A stretch of 64,000 nt of DNA, from NCBI GenBank assembly GCA_017745595.1, contig WMBV01000002.1:248001-312000 (forward strand), read 5' to 3'. The notes beneath the pieces were generated by a model. The model was not told where the DNA came from. It did no database searches and saw only the letters and a program-made list of their open reading frames with translations. The DNA comes from Bordetella petrii. GTDB taxonomy: Bacteria > Pseudomonadota > Gammaproteobacteria > Burkholderiales > Burkholderiaceae_B. Made by a program: the position numbers and the translations under genes. Positions within the stretch are counted from its first letter, which is position 1. Each line of letters begins with the position of its first letter. Of this stretch, positions 11,637 to 20,520 are shown piece by piece.

Positions 11637-13078
11637 CCCGCGTTTCCGATAGCACCGGCTTTCGCGCCGAGGCGCTGCGCATCGGCGGCGAGAAAGTCCG
11701 CACGGACCGCACTCTCGACGTGCGCAACCCCTACAGCGGCGAGCGCGTGGGCACGGTCTCGATGGCCTCGCTCGAAGACGTGCGGCGCGCCTACGAGATC
11801 GCCCACGCCTATGCGCCCAGGCTTTCGCGCTACGAGCGCTCGGCCATCCTGAACCGCGCCGCGGCGCTGCTGCGCGGACGCATACAAGAGGCCTCGTCGC
11901 TGATCACCAGCGAATCGGGCCTGTCGAAGAAAGACAGCGTCTACGAAATCGGCCGGGTCGCCGATGTGCTGAACTTCGGCGCCAACGAAGCGCTGCGCGA
12001 CGACGGCCAGGTGTTTTCCTGTGATCTCACGCCGCACGGCAAACACCGCAAGGTGATCACCATGCGCGAACCGCTGCTGGGCGTGATCACGGCCATTACG
12101 CCCTTCAACCATCCCATGAACCAGGTGGCCCACAAAGTGGTGCCGTCCGTGGCCACCAATAACCGCATGGTGCTCAAGCCTTCCGAGAAGGTGCCGCTGT
12201 CGGCGCTCTACCTTGCCGACCTGCTCTACGAGGCGGGCCTGCCGCCCGAGATGCTGCAAGTCGTCACCGGAGATCCGCGCGAGATCGCCGACGAGATGCT
12301 GACCCACCCTTGCGTGGACCTGGTCACATTCACGGGCGGTGTCGGCATCGGCAAATACATCGCGACCAAGGCCGGCTACCGGCGCATCGTGCTGGAACTG
12401 GGCGGGAACGATCCGCTGATCGTCATGGACGATGCAGACCTGGACCGGGCCAGCGACCTCGCCGTACAGGGCTCTTACAAGAATTCCGGACAGCGCTGCA
12501 CGGCGGTGAAGCGCATGCTGGTCCACGAGAAAGTCGCCGCGGCTTTCACGGACCTCGTGGTCGAGAAGACGCGCGCCTGGAAATGGGGCGATCCCACGAG
12601 CCCCGACAACGATATGGGCACGGTCATCGACGAAGCCGCCGCCCGCCGTTTCCAGCTGGTCGTGGACGAGGCGGTCGCGCAGGGCGCCCGGCTGCTGGCC
12701 GGCAACGAGCGCGAGGGCGCGCTGTACTCGCCCACGGTGCTCGATCGCGTACGCCCCGAAATGACGGTCGTGCGCGAAGAGACTTTCGGCCCGGTCTCGC
12801 CCATTCTGACGTTCTCGAATATCGACGAGGCCATCGCGCTATCGAACGGAACCGCGTTCGGCCTGTCGTCGGGAATCTGCACCAACCGCATGGACGACGC
12901 GGCGCGCTTCGCCAAGGAACTCAAGGTCGGGACAGTGAACCTGTGGGAAGTGCCCGGATACCGCATCGAACTGACGCCTTTCGGGGGCATCAAGGATTCG
13001 GGCCTGGGTTACAAGGAAGGCGTCCAGGAGGCAATCAAATCGTTCACAAACTGCAAGACCTTCACGCTACCCTGGTGA
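11633..13078 (+). CDS. phnY: Phosphonoacetaldehyde dehydrogenase
   Basis: 481-residue aldehyde dehydrogenase that oxidises phosphonoacetaldehyde to phosphonoacetate with NAD+. The visible catalytic set is Asn159 (ITPFNHPMN), Lys182 (VLKPSEKVP), Glu255 (LELGGND) and nucleophile Cys289 (SGQRCTAVKR). Overall similarity is to the PhnY type rather than generic ALDHs. The start ATG overlaps the upstream stop and is preceded by aaggagg. With PhnA it forms the known PhnY-PhnA branch; the usual partner PhnW (2-aminoethylphosphonate transaminase) is missing here. Confidence 0.92.
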   Translation: MTRVSDSTGFRAEALRIGGEKVRTDRTLDVRNPYSGERVGTVSMASLEDVRRAYEIAHAYAPRLSRYERSAILNRAAALLRGRIQEASSLITSESGLSKKDSVYEIGRVADVLNFGANEALRDDGQVFSCDLTPHGKHRKVITMREPLLGVITAITPFNHPMNQVAHKVVPSVATNNRMVLKPSEKVPLSALYLADLLYEAGLPPEMLQVVTGDPREIADEMLTHPCVDLVTFTGGVGIGKYIATKAGYRRIVLELGGNDPLIVMDDADLDRASDLAVQGSYKNSGQRCTAVKRMLVHEKVAAAFTDLVVEKTRAWKWGDPTSPDNDMGTVIDEAAARRFQLVVDEAVAQGARLLAGNEREGALYSPTVLDRVRPEMTVVREETFGPVSPILTFSNIDEAIALSNGTAFGLSSGICTNRMDDAARFAKELKVGTVNLWEVPGYRIELTPFGGIKDSGLGYKEGVQEAIKSFTNCKTFTLPW

Positions 13079-13183
13079 AGCGTACGGCGGCAAGAAACCG
13101 GACCCGCACAACGGGCCGGAGTGCCGCCGGGATCGGGATCGAAGGTGCGGAAAAAAGCACCCCACCTATGGAAGGAGACAACG

Positions 13184-14752
13184 ATGAAACAGTGCGACAC
13201 CCCCCAGATGAACGCCATGCGCCGGCGCCTGCTCGCGGGCGCCGGCGCCGCCACGGCGCTGTCCCTGAGCGACCTGCTGTGGCCCGATATGGTTCAAGCC
13301 GCCGAGCCCAAGCGCGGCGGCAGCTTCGTCTACACTAATACCTATCCCAACAACCGGATGGGCGACGCGCGCAATGGCCGGCATCCCCAGCACTGGCTCG
13401 ACCTCAATAACCGCAGCGCGTACAACGCGCTGACATGGGTAGACGAAGACCTCGAGGTACAGCCGGAGCTGGCCACCGCCTGGGAGCCCAGCGACGACCT
13501 CAAGGTGTGGGACATCACGCTGCGCGAAGGCGTCATGTTCCATGACGGCCGCGAAATGACCGCCGACGACGTCGTCTCTTCGTACCAGTTCCACCAGGCC
13601 TCGACCGGCTACGCCAAGCAGATCGTCAAGGTCGAGAAGATCGGCAATAAGGTGCGCATGACGCTGGACGCGCCGAACAGCGAGTTCCCGTACGTCATGG
13701 CCGAGTACCACCTGATGATCATGCCGGCCGCCGACAAGGAGCATATCGGGCTGTCCGGCGTGGGCACGGGCCCTTTCCGGATCGTGAGCCTGGACCCGAA
13801 GCGCCGCATCATCCTCGAGCGCAACGACAAGTACTGGCGGCAGGGCTATCCGTATCTGGACCATCTCGAGGTGGTGAGTTCGCCGGGCCGCATGGAAGGC
13901 GCGCTCAACGGCTTTCGCGGCGGGCTGTTCGACGCGGTGGTCGGGGTCGACCCCGGCTTGCTGCCGGACCTGGAACGCACGCCCGACGTCAAGTTCAGCC
14001 TCTCGAACAGCGGCGACCAGGCATTGATGATCCTGCCCAAATACGAAGGTTCGCCGCTGAACGACAAGCGCGTGCGGGAAGCGCTGGCGCTGGCCATCGA
14101 TCGCGAAAAAATCATCCGCATCGTCTACGGCAAGAACGCGGGCTGGGTCGGCAACGATTCGCACCTGACTCCCGCCAACGCATCCTTCGTGCCGCTGGAC
14201 CGCAGCCACGACATCGCCCGGGCACGGGCCCTGCTGGCCGAAGCCGGGCATCCCGACGGAATCACGCTGCCGACCTTCTACTTCGCCGCCACCTGGCCCG
14301 AGGTTCCGCGCGTGTTCCAGGTGCTGGCCCAATCGGTGAAAGAAGCCGGCATCACGATGCCGATCGAACAACGGCCCAGCGACGGCTACCGCCAATGGCG
14401 CGTCGAAGACGCCCAGAAGACCCGCAAGCATCGTTTTGCCTACACGCCCGCGGGGCCGCGCAACCCCGGCGTCAGCCTGTACCGGCTGCGGCCGGACAAC
14501 AACGAGAGCGGCTACTGGAGCGGCGCGGGATGCGACGAGTACATGGCGCTCTACCACCGGTCGATGGCGGAGCCCTCGCCGGACAAGCGCCGCGCCAACT
14601 ACGTGCGCATGCAGGAGATCCTGCGCGACGAGGTGCCCATCATCTCGGCGGGCGGGCGCCGCAATCTGCTGATCCACAAGCCCAACGTTCACGGTCTGCG
14701 CAGCCATTCCCAGTTCTGGTCGATGCGCTTCGACGAGGTCTGGAAATCCTGA
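13184..14752 (+). CDS. Dpp/Opp-type ABC transporter substrate-binding protein
   Basis: 522-residue periplasmic receptor of the family 5 (peptide/nickel/opine) extracellular solute-binding class. The N-terminus has a twin-arginine-like signal (AMRRRLLAGAGAATALS, cleavage near residue 39 at VQAAEP). The family motif region DLKVWDITLREGVMFHDG is clear at about residues 107-124. ggaga precedes the ATG. Position in the operon suggests a phosphonate or organophosphonate ester as ligand. This is unlike the PhnD receptors normally used for phosphonates, so the ligand is an inference. Confidence 0.88.
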   Translation: MKQCDTPQMNAMRRRLLAGAGAATALSLSDLLWPDMVQAAEPKRGGSFVYTNTYPNNRMGDARNGRHPQHWLDLNNRSAYNALTWVDEDLEVQPELATAWEPSDDLKVWDITLREGVMFHDGREMTADDVVSSYQFHQASTGYAKQIVKVEKIGNKVRMTLDAPNSEFPYVMAEYHLMIMPAADKEHIGLSGVGTGPFRIVSLDPKRRIILERNDKYWRQGYPYLDHLEVVSSPGRMEGALNGFRGGLFDAVVGVDPGLLPDLERTPDVKFSLSNSGDQALMILPKYEGSPLNDKRVREALALAIDREKIIRIVYGKNAGWVGNDSHLTPANASFVPLDRSHDIARARALLAEAGHPDGITLPTFYFAATWPEVPRVFQVLAQSVKEAGITMPIEQRPSDGYRQWRVEDAQKTRKHRFAYTPAGPRNPGVSLYRLRPDNNESGYWSGAGCDEYMALYHRSMAEPSPDKRRANYVRMQEILRDEVPIISAGGRRNLLIHKPNVHGLRSHSQFWSMRFDEVWKS

Positions 14753-14792
14753 ACCGTGGCCGACCATCCACTTTCACAAGAGGCGATCGACC

Positions 14793-15749
14793 ATGTTTCA
14801 TACTTTTCTGCGGCGCATAGGCCTTTACGCGCTGACGCTGTTCCTGTCGTCGCTGCTGGTGTTCGTCGCGACCGACGTGCTGCCCGGCGACGCCCTGGAA
14901 GTCAGCCTGACGGCCGACGAGATCGCGATGATGAGTCCGCAGGATCTCGCGCGCAAGCGCCATGAACTGGGCCTGGACAAGCCCGCGCCGGTCCGGTACT
15001 TCGAGTGGCTCTCCGGGGCGGTGCACGGCGATTTCGGCAAGACCATCCTGGGCAGGACTCCCGTCATCGACATCATCCGCGAGCCGGTGAAGAACTCGCT
15101 GCTGCTGGCGGCGGTGACGGCCCTGGTCGCGATACCGGTTTCTTTGCTGCTGGGAATTGTGGCGGCCTATTGGCGCGGACGGTTGCCGGACACCCTGGCA
15201 TCCATGGGCGCGGTCATCGGCTATTCCATTCCGGAGTTCGCCTCGGGCAACCTGCTGGTCCTGATCTTCGCGATCTGGATCCCGCTGTTCCCGGCGGTGA
15301 TCCTGGCGTTCGCCGATGCGCCGCCGTCGGCGCTGCTGGCCGTGTCGGTGCTGCCCGTCGCCACGATTGTCTTCGGGTCCATCGCGCACCTGGTGCAGCT
15401 GATCCGTACCGGCCTGATCGAGACACTGTCCAGCGACTACGTCGAACGCGCGCGCTTTACCGGGCTGGGCGAGCTGCGCCTGATCCTGCGGCACGCGCTG
15501 CCCGCCTCGGTGATCCCCGCGCTGAATTCGGCGGCCCTGTACGTCGCCGGCCTGCTCAGCGGCATTGTCGTCGTCGAGAAAGTATTCAGTTATCCGGGCC
15601 TGGGGATGATTCTGCTCCAGGCGGTCGACAAACGCGAAGTGGCCATCGTGCAGGCCGTCAGCCTGCTGGCCGCGCTGGCCGTCGTCACCATGAACCTGCT
15701 CGCCGACATCGCGGTCGTCGCGCTCGACCCGCGCGCCAGGAGCCGTTGA
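14793..15749 (+). CDS. ABC transporter permease, DppB-like
   Basis: 318-residue inner-membrane permease of the binding-protein-dependent transport family. The N-terminal helix (RRIGLYALTLFLSSLLVFV) and the stretch HELGLDKPAPVRYFEWLSGA are typical of DppB/OppB/GsiC. The cytoplasmic EAA-like loop lies around ERARFTGLGELRLILRHALP (residues 218-237). It follows the receptor gene by 40 bp and precedes the second permease by 2 bp. It forms the translocation pore with the next gene product. Confidence 0.9.
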   Translation: MFHTFLRRIGLYALTLFLSSLLVFVATDVLPGDALEVSLTADEIAMMSPQDLARKRHELGLDKPAPVRYFEWLSGAVHGDFGKTILGRTPVIDIIREPVKNSLLLAAVTALVAIPVSLLLGIVAAYWRGRLPDTLASMGAVIGYSIPEFASGNLLVLIFAIWIPLFPAVILAFADAPPSALLAVSVLPVATIVFGSIAHLVQLIRTGLIETLSSDYVERARFTGLGELRLILRHALPASVIPALNSAALYVAGLLSGIVVVEKVFSYPGLGMILLQAVDKREVAIVQAVSLLAALAVVTMNLLADIAVVALDPRARSR

Positions 15750-15751
15750 AC

Positions 15752-16597
15752 ATGATGCTCAAGATCAACTACCACGCCCTCCTGCGCCCCGTGGCGCTCA
15801 TCGGCATCGGTATCGTGCTGCTGCACCTCGCCATCGCGCTGGCCGCGCCCTGGATCGCGCCGTACGACCCCATGGAACTCAACGGCGGCCGCGCCGAACC
15901 GCCGGGCCCCGAGTTCTGGCTGGGCACCGACGTGCTGGGCCGCGACTACCTGTCGCGCCTGCTGTGGGGCGGACGCACGGCACTGCTCGCCACCTTCACC
16001 GGCGTCGTCGCCGCCGTGACCACGGGCAGCATACTCGGCGTCACCGCGGCCTACCTGGGCGGCATTTTCGACGACATCATGATGCGCATCGTCGACCTGA
16101 AGCTGGCCCTGCCCGGCATCCTGTTCGTGGCGCTGTTCGCGGTGGGCTTCGGCGACTCGCTGCCGGTGCTGATCGTGCTGATCGGCATGGTGTACTTCCC
16201 GGGGGTGATCCGCATCGTGCGCGCGCAGGCCCTGACCCAGGTGAACCTGGGCTACGTCAAGGCGGCGCAGCTGCGCGGCGAAGGCGCGGTATCCATCATT
16301 CTGCGCGAACTGTTGCCGAACACGCTGGATGTGGTCTACGTCGAATTCGCCATCCGCATGTCGCACGCCATTCTCTTGCTGAGCTCGCTGTCCTTCCTGG
16401 GCATGGGCATCTCGCCGCCCATCCCCGACTGGGGGCTGATGGTCGCCGAAGGCGTCGGCCAGCTCACCTATGCGCCCTGGCTGGTGCTGGCGCCCGCCAT
16501 TTTCATCGCGACGCTGGTCGTGGGGCTGAACTTCGGCGCCGAAGCACTGGCCCGGGCACTGGGACTGGACGCCACGCGCGGCCAGGATGCCGCATGA
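15752..16597 (+). CDS. ABC transporter permease, DppC-like
   Basis: 281-residue second permease of the same importer. The DppC/OppC hallmark is the N-terminal WIAPYDPMELN followed by FWLGTDVLGRDYLSRLLWGG (about residues 55-74). The EAA loop is KAAQLRGEGAVSIILRELLP. The start at 15752 lies 2 bp after the upstream stop with ccagga before it. The stop overlaps the ATPase gene (ATGA). Confidence 0.9.
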   Translation: MMLKINYHALLRPVALIGIGIVLLHLAIALAAPWIAPYDPMELNGGRAEPPGPEFWLGTDVLGRDYLSRLLWGGRTALLATFTGVVAAVTTGSILGVTAAYLGGIFDDIMMRIVDLKLALPGILFVALFAVGFGDSLPVLIVLIGMVYFPGVIRIVRAQALTQVNLGYVKAAQLRGEGAVSIILRELLPNTLDVVYVEFAIRMSHAILLLSSLSFLGMGISPPIPDWGLMVAEGVGQLTYAPWLVLAPAIFIATLVVGLNFGAEALARALGLDATRGQDAA

Positions 16598-18342
16598 TCC
16601 CCGCACCGCAAGGCCTAATGAAAGAGCTCGCCATGACACATCCAGAGTCCGCGCCGCCGAAGTGGTGCAAAGACACGCTAGCCGGCATGGACGGGCGCCT
16701 GGAAGTCCGCGGGCTGGATATCGGCTACCGGCGCAATGACCGCCGCGTCGTCGGCGCGGTCCATGGCGTGGCGTTCACCGTGCCGGCCGGCACCAGCCTG
16801 GGCATCGTCGGCGAAAGCGGATCGGGCAAATCCACTCTGGCGCGCGCCCTGCTGGGCCATTGCCGCGCCGGCGGCGTCATCACCGCCGGTTCGGTGCACA
16901 TCGCCGGCGTGGACATTCTGCGCCTGGACGAGTCGGGGCGGCGCAAGCTGCGTGGCCGCCACATCGCTTTCGTGCCGCAGAACCCCTTGAGCTCGCTCAC
17001 GCCGCACATGCGCATCGGCGACCAGGTCGACGAGGCCGTGCGCCACCTGCGCGGATGCGGCGCGGCCGAAGCGCGTGCCCGCACGCTGGAGTTGTTCCAC
17101 GCGACCAATCTGCCCGATCCGCAGACCATCTGTGCGCGCTACCCGCACGAGCTTTCCGGCGGGCAGCGCCAGCGCATCGTGATCGCCGCGGCGCTGGCCG
17201 GAGATCCCGGCGTGCTGGTGCTGGACGAGCCGACCACCGCGCTGGACAAGACCACCGAGGTCCAGGTGCTCGAGCTGGTCCGCGCGCTGCGCCAGCGTTT
17301 CAACACCTCGCTGATCTACGTCAGCCACGACCTGGGCGTTATCTCGAGCATGTGCGACCAGGTCATCGTGATGCATGAAGGCGCCGTGGTCGAGCAGGGC
17401 GATGTCGCCAGCATCTTCGGCGCGCCGGCGCATGCCTACACGCGGCAGCTCATCGCCGCGATCCCGCACGTCAACACCGAGCCCGCGCCCAGAGCGGCAA
17501 TCAGCGCGGAAAACCGCGGCAAGCCGCTGCTGGAAGCCGAGAAACTGGCCTTCTCCTATCCCGTCCGCCGCCGCGACTGGTTCCAGCGCGGCACGCAGCC
17601 GGCCCGGCCGGCGCTGGACGCGCTGTCGTTCTGCATAGCCCGGGGCGAGACGCTGGGCCTGGTCGGGGAATCGGGCAGCGGCAAGTCCACGGCGGCCGCG
17701 CTCGTATCGGGCCTGATGGCGCCATCGGGCGGCACGCTGCGGTTCGACGGCGAACCCCTGGCCCCGCTGGCGGTTGACCGCGCGCCCGCGCTGCGGCGAC
17801 GGATCCAGATCGTGTTCCAGGACCCCCTGTCTTCGCTCAATCCGCGCCAGCGCATCGCCACCATCCTGGAACGGCCGCTGACGATGTTCACCCCCCTGCG
17901 CGGGCCGGCGCTGCGCGAGCGCGCCCAGGCGCTGATGCGGGCCATGCACCTGGACCCGGCGCTGCTCGAGTGCTATCCGCGCCAGCTGTCCGGCGGCCAG
18001 CAGCAGCGCGTGGCGATCGCGCGGGCCTTCGCCGCCGAACCCGACCTGATCGTCTGCGACGAGATCACGTCGGCGCTGGACGTGTCGGTGCAGGCCCAGG
18101 TGCTGGACCTGCTGCTGGAACTGCAGCGCAAGACGGGAACCGCCTATCTCTTCATCAGCCACGACCTCGGGGTCGTCCGCCGCATGGCCGACCGGGTCGT
18201 CGTCTTGCGCCACGGCGAAGTCTGTGAAGCCGGGCCCACCGGGCAAGTATTCCTGTCCCCCCGCAGCGACTACACCCGCCTGCTGCTGCAGGCCACCGCG
18301 CTGCACTCCGTCAACGCCCCACCGCAGAAGGTTTGCGCATGA
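16594..18342 (+). CDS. ABC transporter ATP-binding protein with two fused ATPase domains (DppDF-like)
   Basis: 582-residue protein with two complete nucleotide-binding domains in one chain. Domain 1: Walker [10 protein letters not shown] (about residues 73-81), signature LSGGQRQR, Walker [13 protein letters not shown]. Domain 2: Walker [10 protein letters not shown], signature LSGGQQQR, Walker [13 protein letters not shown]. It thus replaces separate DppD and DppF subunits. The start taken overlaps the upstream stop by ATGA; in-frame ATGs at 16618 and 16633 are alternatives. The stop overlaps the phosphodiesterase start. Confidence 0.9.
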   Translation: MIPAPQGLMKELAMTHPESAPPKWCKDTLAGMDGRLEVRGLDIGYRRNDRRVVGAVHGVAFTVPAGTSLGIVGESGSGKSTLARALLGHCRAGGVITAGSVHIAGVDILRLDESGRRKLRGRHIAFVPQNPLSSLTPHMRIGDQVDEAVRHLRGCGAAEARARTLELFHATNLPDPQTICARYPHELSGGQRQRIVIAAALAGDPGVLVLDEPTTALDKTTEVQVLELVRALRQRFNTSLIYVSHDLGVISSMCDQVIVMHEGAVVEQGDVASIFGAPAHAYTRQLIAAIPHVNTEPAPRAAISAENRGKPLLEAEKLAFSYPVRRRDWFQRGTQPARPALDALSFCIARGETLGLVGESGSGKSTAAALVSGLMAPSGGTLRFDGEPLAPLAVDRAPALRRRIQIVFQDPLSSLNPRQRIATILERPLTMFTPLRGPALRERAQALMRAMHLDPALLECYPRQLSGGQQQRVAIARAFAAEPDLIVCDEITSALDVSVQAQVLDLLLELQRKTGTAYLFISHDLGVVRRMADRVVVLRHGEVCEAGPTGQVFLSPRSDYTRLLLQATALHSVNAPPQKVCA

Positions 18343-19139
18343 AGAAGATCCTTCACATCACCGACCCGCACTTGGTCGCGGCCGGCGAGATGCTCCATGG
18401 CCTCGATCCCTATGCCCGCCTCTCGGCCTGTATCGACGACATCCTGGAGCACCACGGCGACGCGGCCTGCTGCGTGATCACGGGCGACCTCGCGCACCGC
18501 GGCGAGGCGGCGGCCTACGAAGCGTTGCGCACCCAGGTCGAACGCCTGCCGTTTCCCTGCTTTCCGCTGGTGGGCAATCATGATCTCCGCGCGCCTTTCA
18601 CCGCGGCCTTTCCCGAACGGATCGACGACGGGCAGGGCTTCGTACAGGGGCGATTCGACATCGGCGACGCGGCGCTGTTGATGCTCGACACCCTCGATGA
18701 AGGGCGCAACGGCGGCCTGTACTGCGAACGCCGGCAGGCCTGGCTGGCGCATCAGCTGCACAGCCTGGGGGGCCGCCCCGCCTACCTGTTCATGCACCAC
18801 CCGCCGTTCGATATCGGCATTCCCTGTCTGGACCGCATCGGCCTGTCGAATCCCGAGCCGTTCACACAGATCGCGGCCGGGCACGACAACCTGCGCCACC
18901 TGTTCTTCGGCCACGTGCACCGGCCGGTGTGCGGCAGTTGGCGCGGCATTCCGTACTCGACCATGCGGGGGCTCAATCACCAGGTGCCGTTCGATCTGCA
19001 CACGATTTCGCCGGTGCCCAAGAGCCACGAGCCGCCGGCCTATGCCGTGGTGTTCCTGGACACGCACCAGGTCACCGTGCATTTTCACGATTATCTCGAC
19101 AAGTCCACGCTGGCCGCGTCCCCGGGAGCCCGGCAATGA
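18339..19139 (+). CDS. GpdQ-like metallophosphodiesterase
   Basis: 266-residue calcineurin-like phosphoesterase with a dinuclear metal site. Visible ligands: Asp9 and His11 (ITDPHLV), Asp50 (VITGDLAHRG), Asn80 and His81 (VGNHDLR), His153/154 (FMHHPPF), His192 and His194 (FGHVHRP). Spacing and length match the glycerophosphodiesterase GpdQ group, whose members are promiscuous and cleave phosphodiesters and phosphonate monoesters. No signal peptide, so cytoplasmic. It is coupled to its neighbours by ATGA overlaps on both sides. A role in freeing imported phosphonate esters is inferred. Confidence 0.85.
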   Translation: MKKILHITDPHLVAAGEMLHGLDPYARLSACIDDILEHHGDAACCVITGDLAHRGEAAAYEALRTQVERLPFPCFPLVGNHDLRAPFTAAFPERIDDGQGFVQGRFDIGDAALLMLDTLDEGRNGGLYCERRQAWLAHQLHSLGGRPAYLFMHHPPFDIGIPCLDRIGLSNPEPFTQIAAGHDNLRHLFFGHVHRPVCGSWRGIPYSTMRGLNHQVPFDLHTISPVPKSHEPPAYAVVFLDTHQVTVHFHDYLDKSTLAASPGARQ

Positions 19140-20395
19140 CGCCGCGACGCCGCGCCGTGGTGGTGGTCTGCGACAGCCTCGCCGCCGGCCTGGTCCAGCC
19201 CGGAACGGCGCCCGCCCTGGCGGCGTTGCGTGCCCGCAGCGCCGATTTCGTGGCGGCGCGCAGCGTATTCCCGTCGACCACGCGCACCAGTTCCGCCTCG
19301 ATGGCGACGGGCTGCCTGCCCGCCGTGCACGGCCTGTTGGGCAACACCATGGTTCTGCACGAGGGCGGCAGGCTCGTCCGGATGTCCGTGGGCAAGCCCG
19401 GATTTCTGGACAGGCTGCGCCAGGCCACGGGCCAGACGCTGAAACGGCCGACCTGGGCCGAGCGGCTGGCTACCCGGGGCGGCGCGATCATCATGTCCAA
19501 TGTGTCGCCGGGCGCGGCCTACCTGCAAGACCCCGACAACTTCGGCCACGTCTACCATCGCAGCGGGTCGCGCGGCCCGGGCGGCGTGCCGCTGGACGAC
19601 GGGCTGGCCATCGAAGTGGGCGCGGCCGGCGACGCCTCGATGACCGAGCGCTTCTGCAACGAGGTGCTGCGCGAGCGCAGGCCCGCCCTGGCCGTGCTGT
19701 GGCTGTCCGAGCCGGACCACACCGCGCATCACGCGGCCCTGGGTTCGCCCGACCATCTGGCGATGATCGCCTGCGCGGACGCCTGCGTCGACCAGGTCCG
19801 GCGCACGGTAGAGGCACTGGACCCGACGGGCGCGGACATCCTGCTGGCCGTCTGCTCCGACCACGGAATGGAAACCGTGGGCCGGCAGATCGATCTCGAC
19901 GCGCTGCTCGCCGATGCCGGCTGGAAAAGCAGCCCCGATTCTCCGGATGTCGTCGTAGCGCCCAATGGCACCGCGGCGCTGCTGTACTTCGCGGATGACG
20001 CCCGCGCCTGCATTCCCGCGCTGGCGCGCTGGCTGCGGGACCAAGACTTCGCGGGGCGCGTGGCCTGGGGCCCCGAGTTGGCCGAGCTGGGCCTGCCGGC
20101 GGACGGTCCGCTGGGAATCGCGCTGGCGCTGCGCCACGACGAGGCCGCCAATCCGTACGGCGTGCCCGGCCACAGCGTATCGGTACGCAGCCCCTTCAGC
20201 GACGCCTCGCAACCGGGCTGCGGCCAGCATGGCGGGCTCGGCCCGCAAGAACAGCATCCGTTCCTGTACTTAAAAGGGGCGGAATTCCACCCCGGCGAGC
20301 GCGGCCAACCCGTATCGCTCGTCGACATTGCACCGACCGTATTCCGCCACCTCGGAATCGCGGCCGATGGCATGCAGGGGCGGGCGCTGCAATAA
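19136..20395 (+). CDS. Alkaline-phosphatase-superfamily phosphodiesterase (NPP/PhnA-like fold)
   Basis: 419-residue enzyme of the type I phosphodiesterase/nucleotide pyrophosphatase family, a distant paralogue of PhnA in the same operon. By alignment to PhnA: metal ligand Asp13 (VVVCDSL), nucleophile Thr49 (FPSTTRTS), Asp194 and His198 (SEPDHTAHH), Asp242 and His243 (CSDHGM), His365 (GQHGG). It has no signal peptide. The start overlaps the upstream stop. Substrate is unknown; phosphodiester or phosphonate monoester hydrolysis fits both fold and context. Confidence 0.82.
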   Translation: MTPRRRAVVVVCDSLAAGLVQPGTAPALAALRARSADFVAARSVFPSTTRTSSASMATGCLPAVHGLLGNTMVLHEGGRLVRMSVGKPGFLDRLRQATGQTLKRPTWAERLATRGGAIIMSNVSPGAAYLQDPDNFGHVYHRSGSRGPGGVPLDDGLAIEVGAAGDASMTERFCNEVLRERRPALAVLWLSEPDHTAHHAALGSPDHLAMIACADACVDQVRRTVEALDPTGADILLAVCSDHGMETVGRQIDLDALLADAGWKSSPDSPDVVVAPNGTAALLYFADDARACIPALARWLRDQDFAGRVAWGPELAELGLPADGPLGIALALRHDEAANPYGVPGHSVSVRSPFSDASQPGCGQHGGLGPQEQHPFLYLKGAEFHPGERGQPVSLVDIAPTVFRHLGIAADGMQGRALQ

Positions 20396-20520
20396 CCCGT
20401 GGCTGTCCGACTATCGCTGCCTGGCACGACCGCGCCAGGGCGGCCGTCCACGGTCGCGCCTGCACAAACCGCAAACGGCCCGCCGGGCCATCCGCAGATT
20501 CATCATTCAGGGGATTTTCT

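Noticed and set aside
16594-16633. Alternative starts of the fused ATPase at 16618 and 16633
   Set aside because: Not excluded, but the ATGA overlap at 16594 fits the coupling pattern of the rest of the operon, so it was used.
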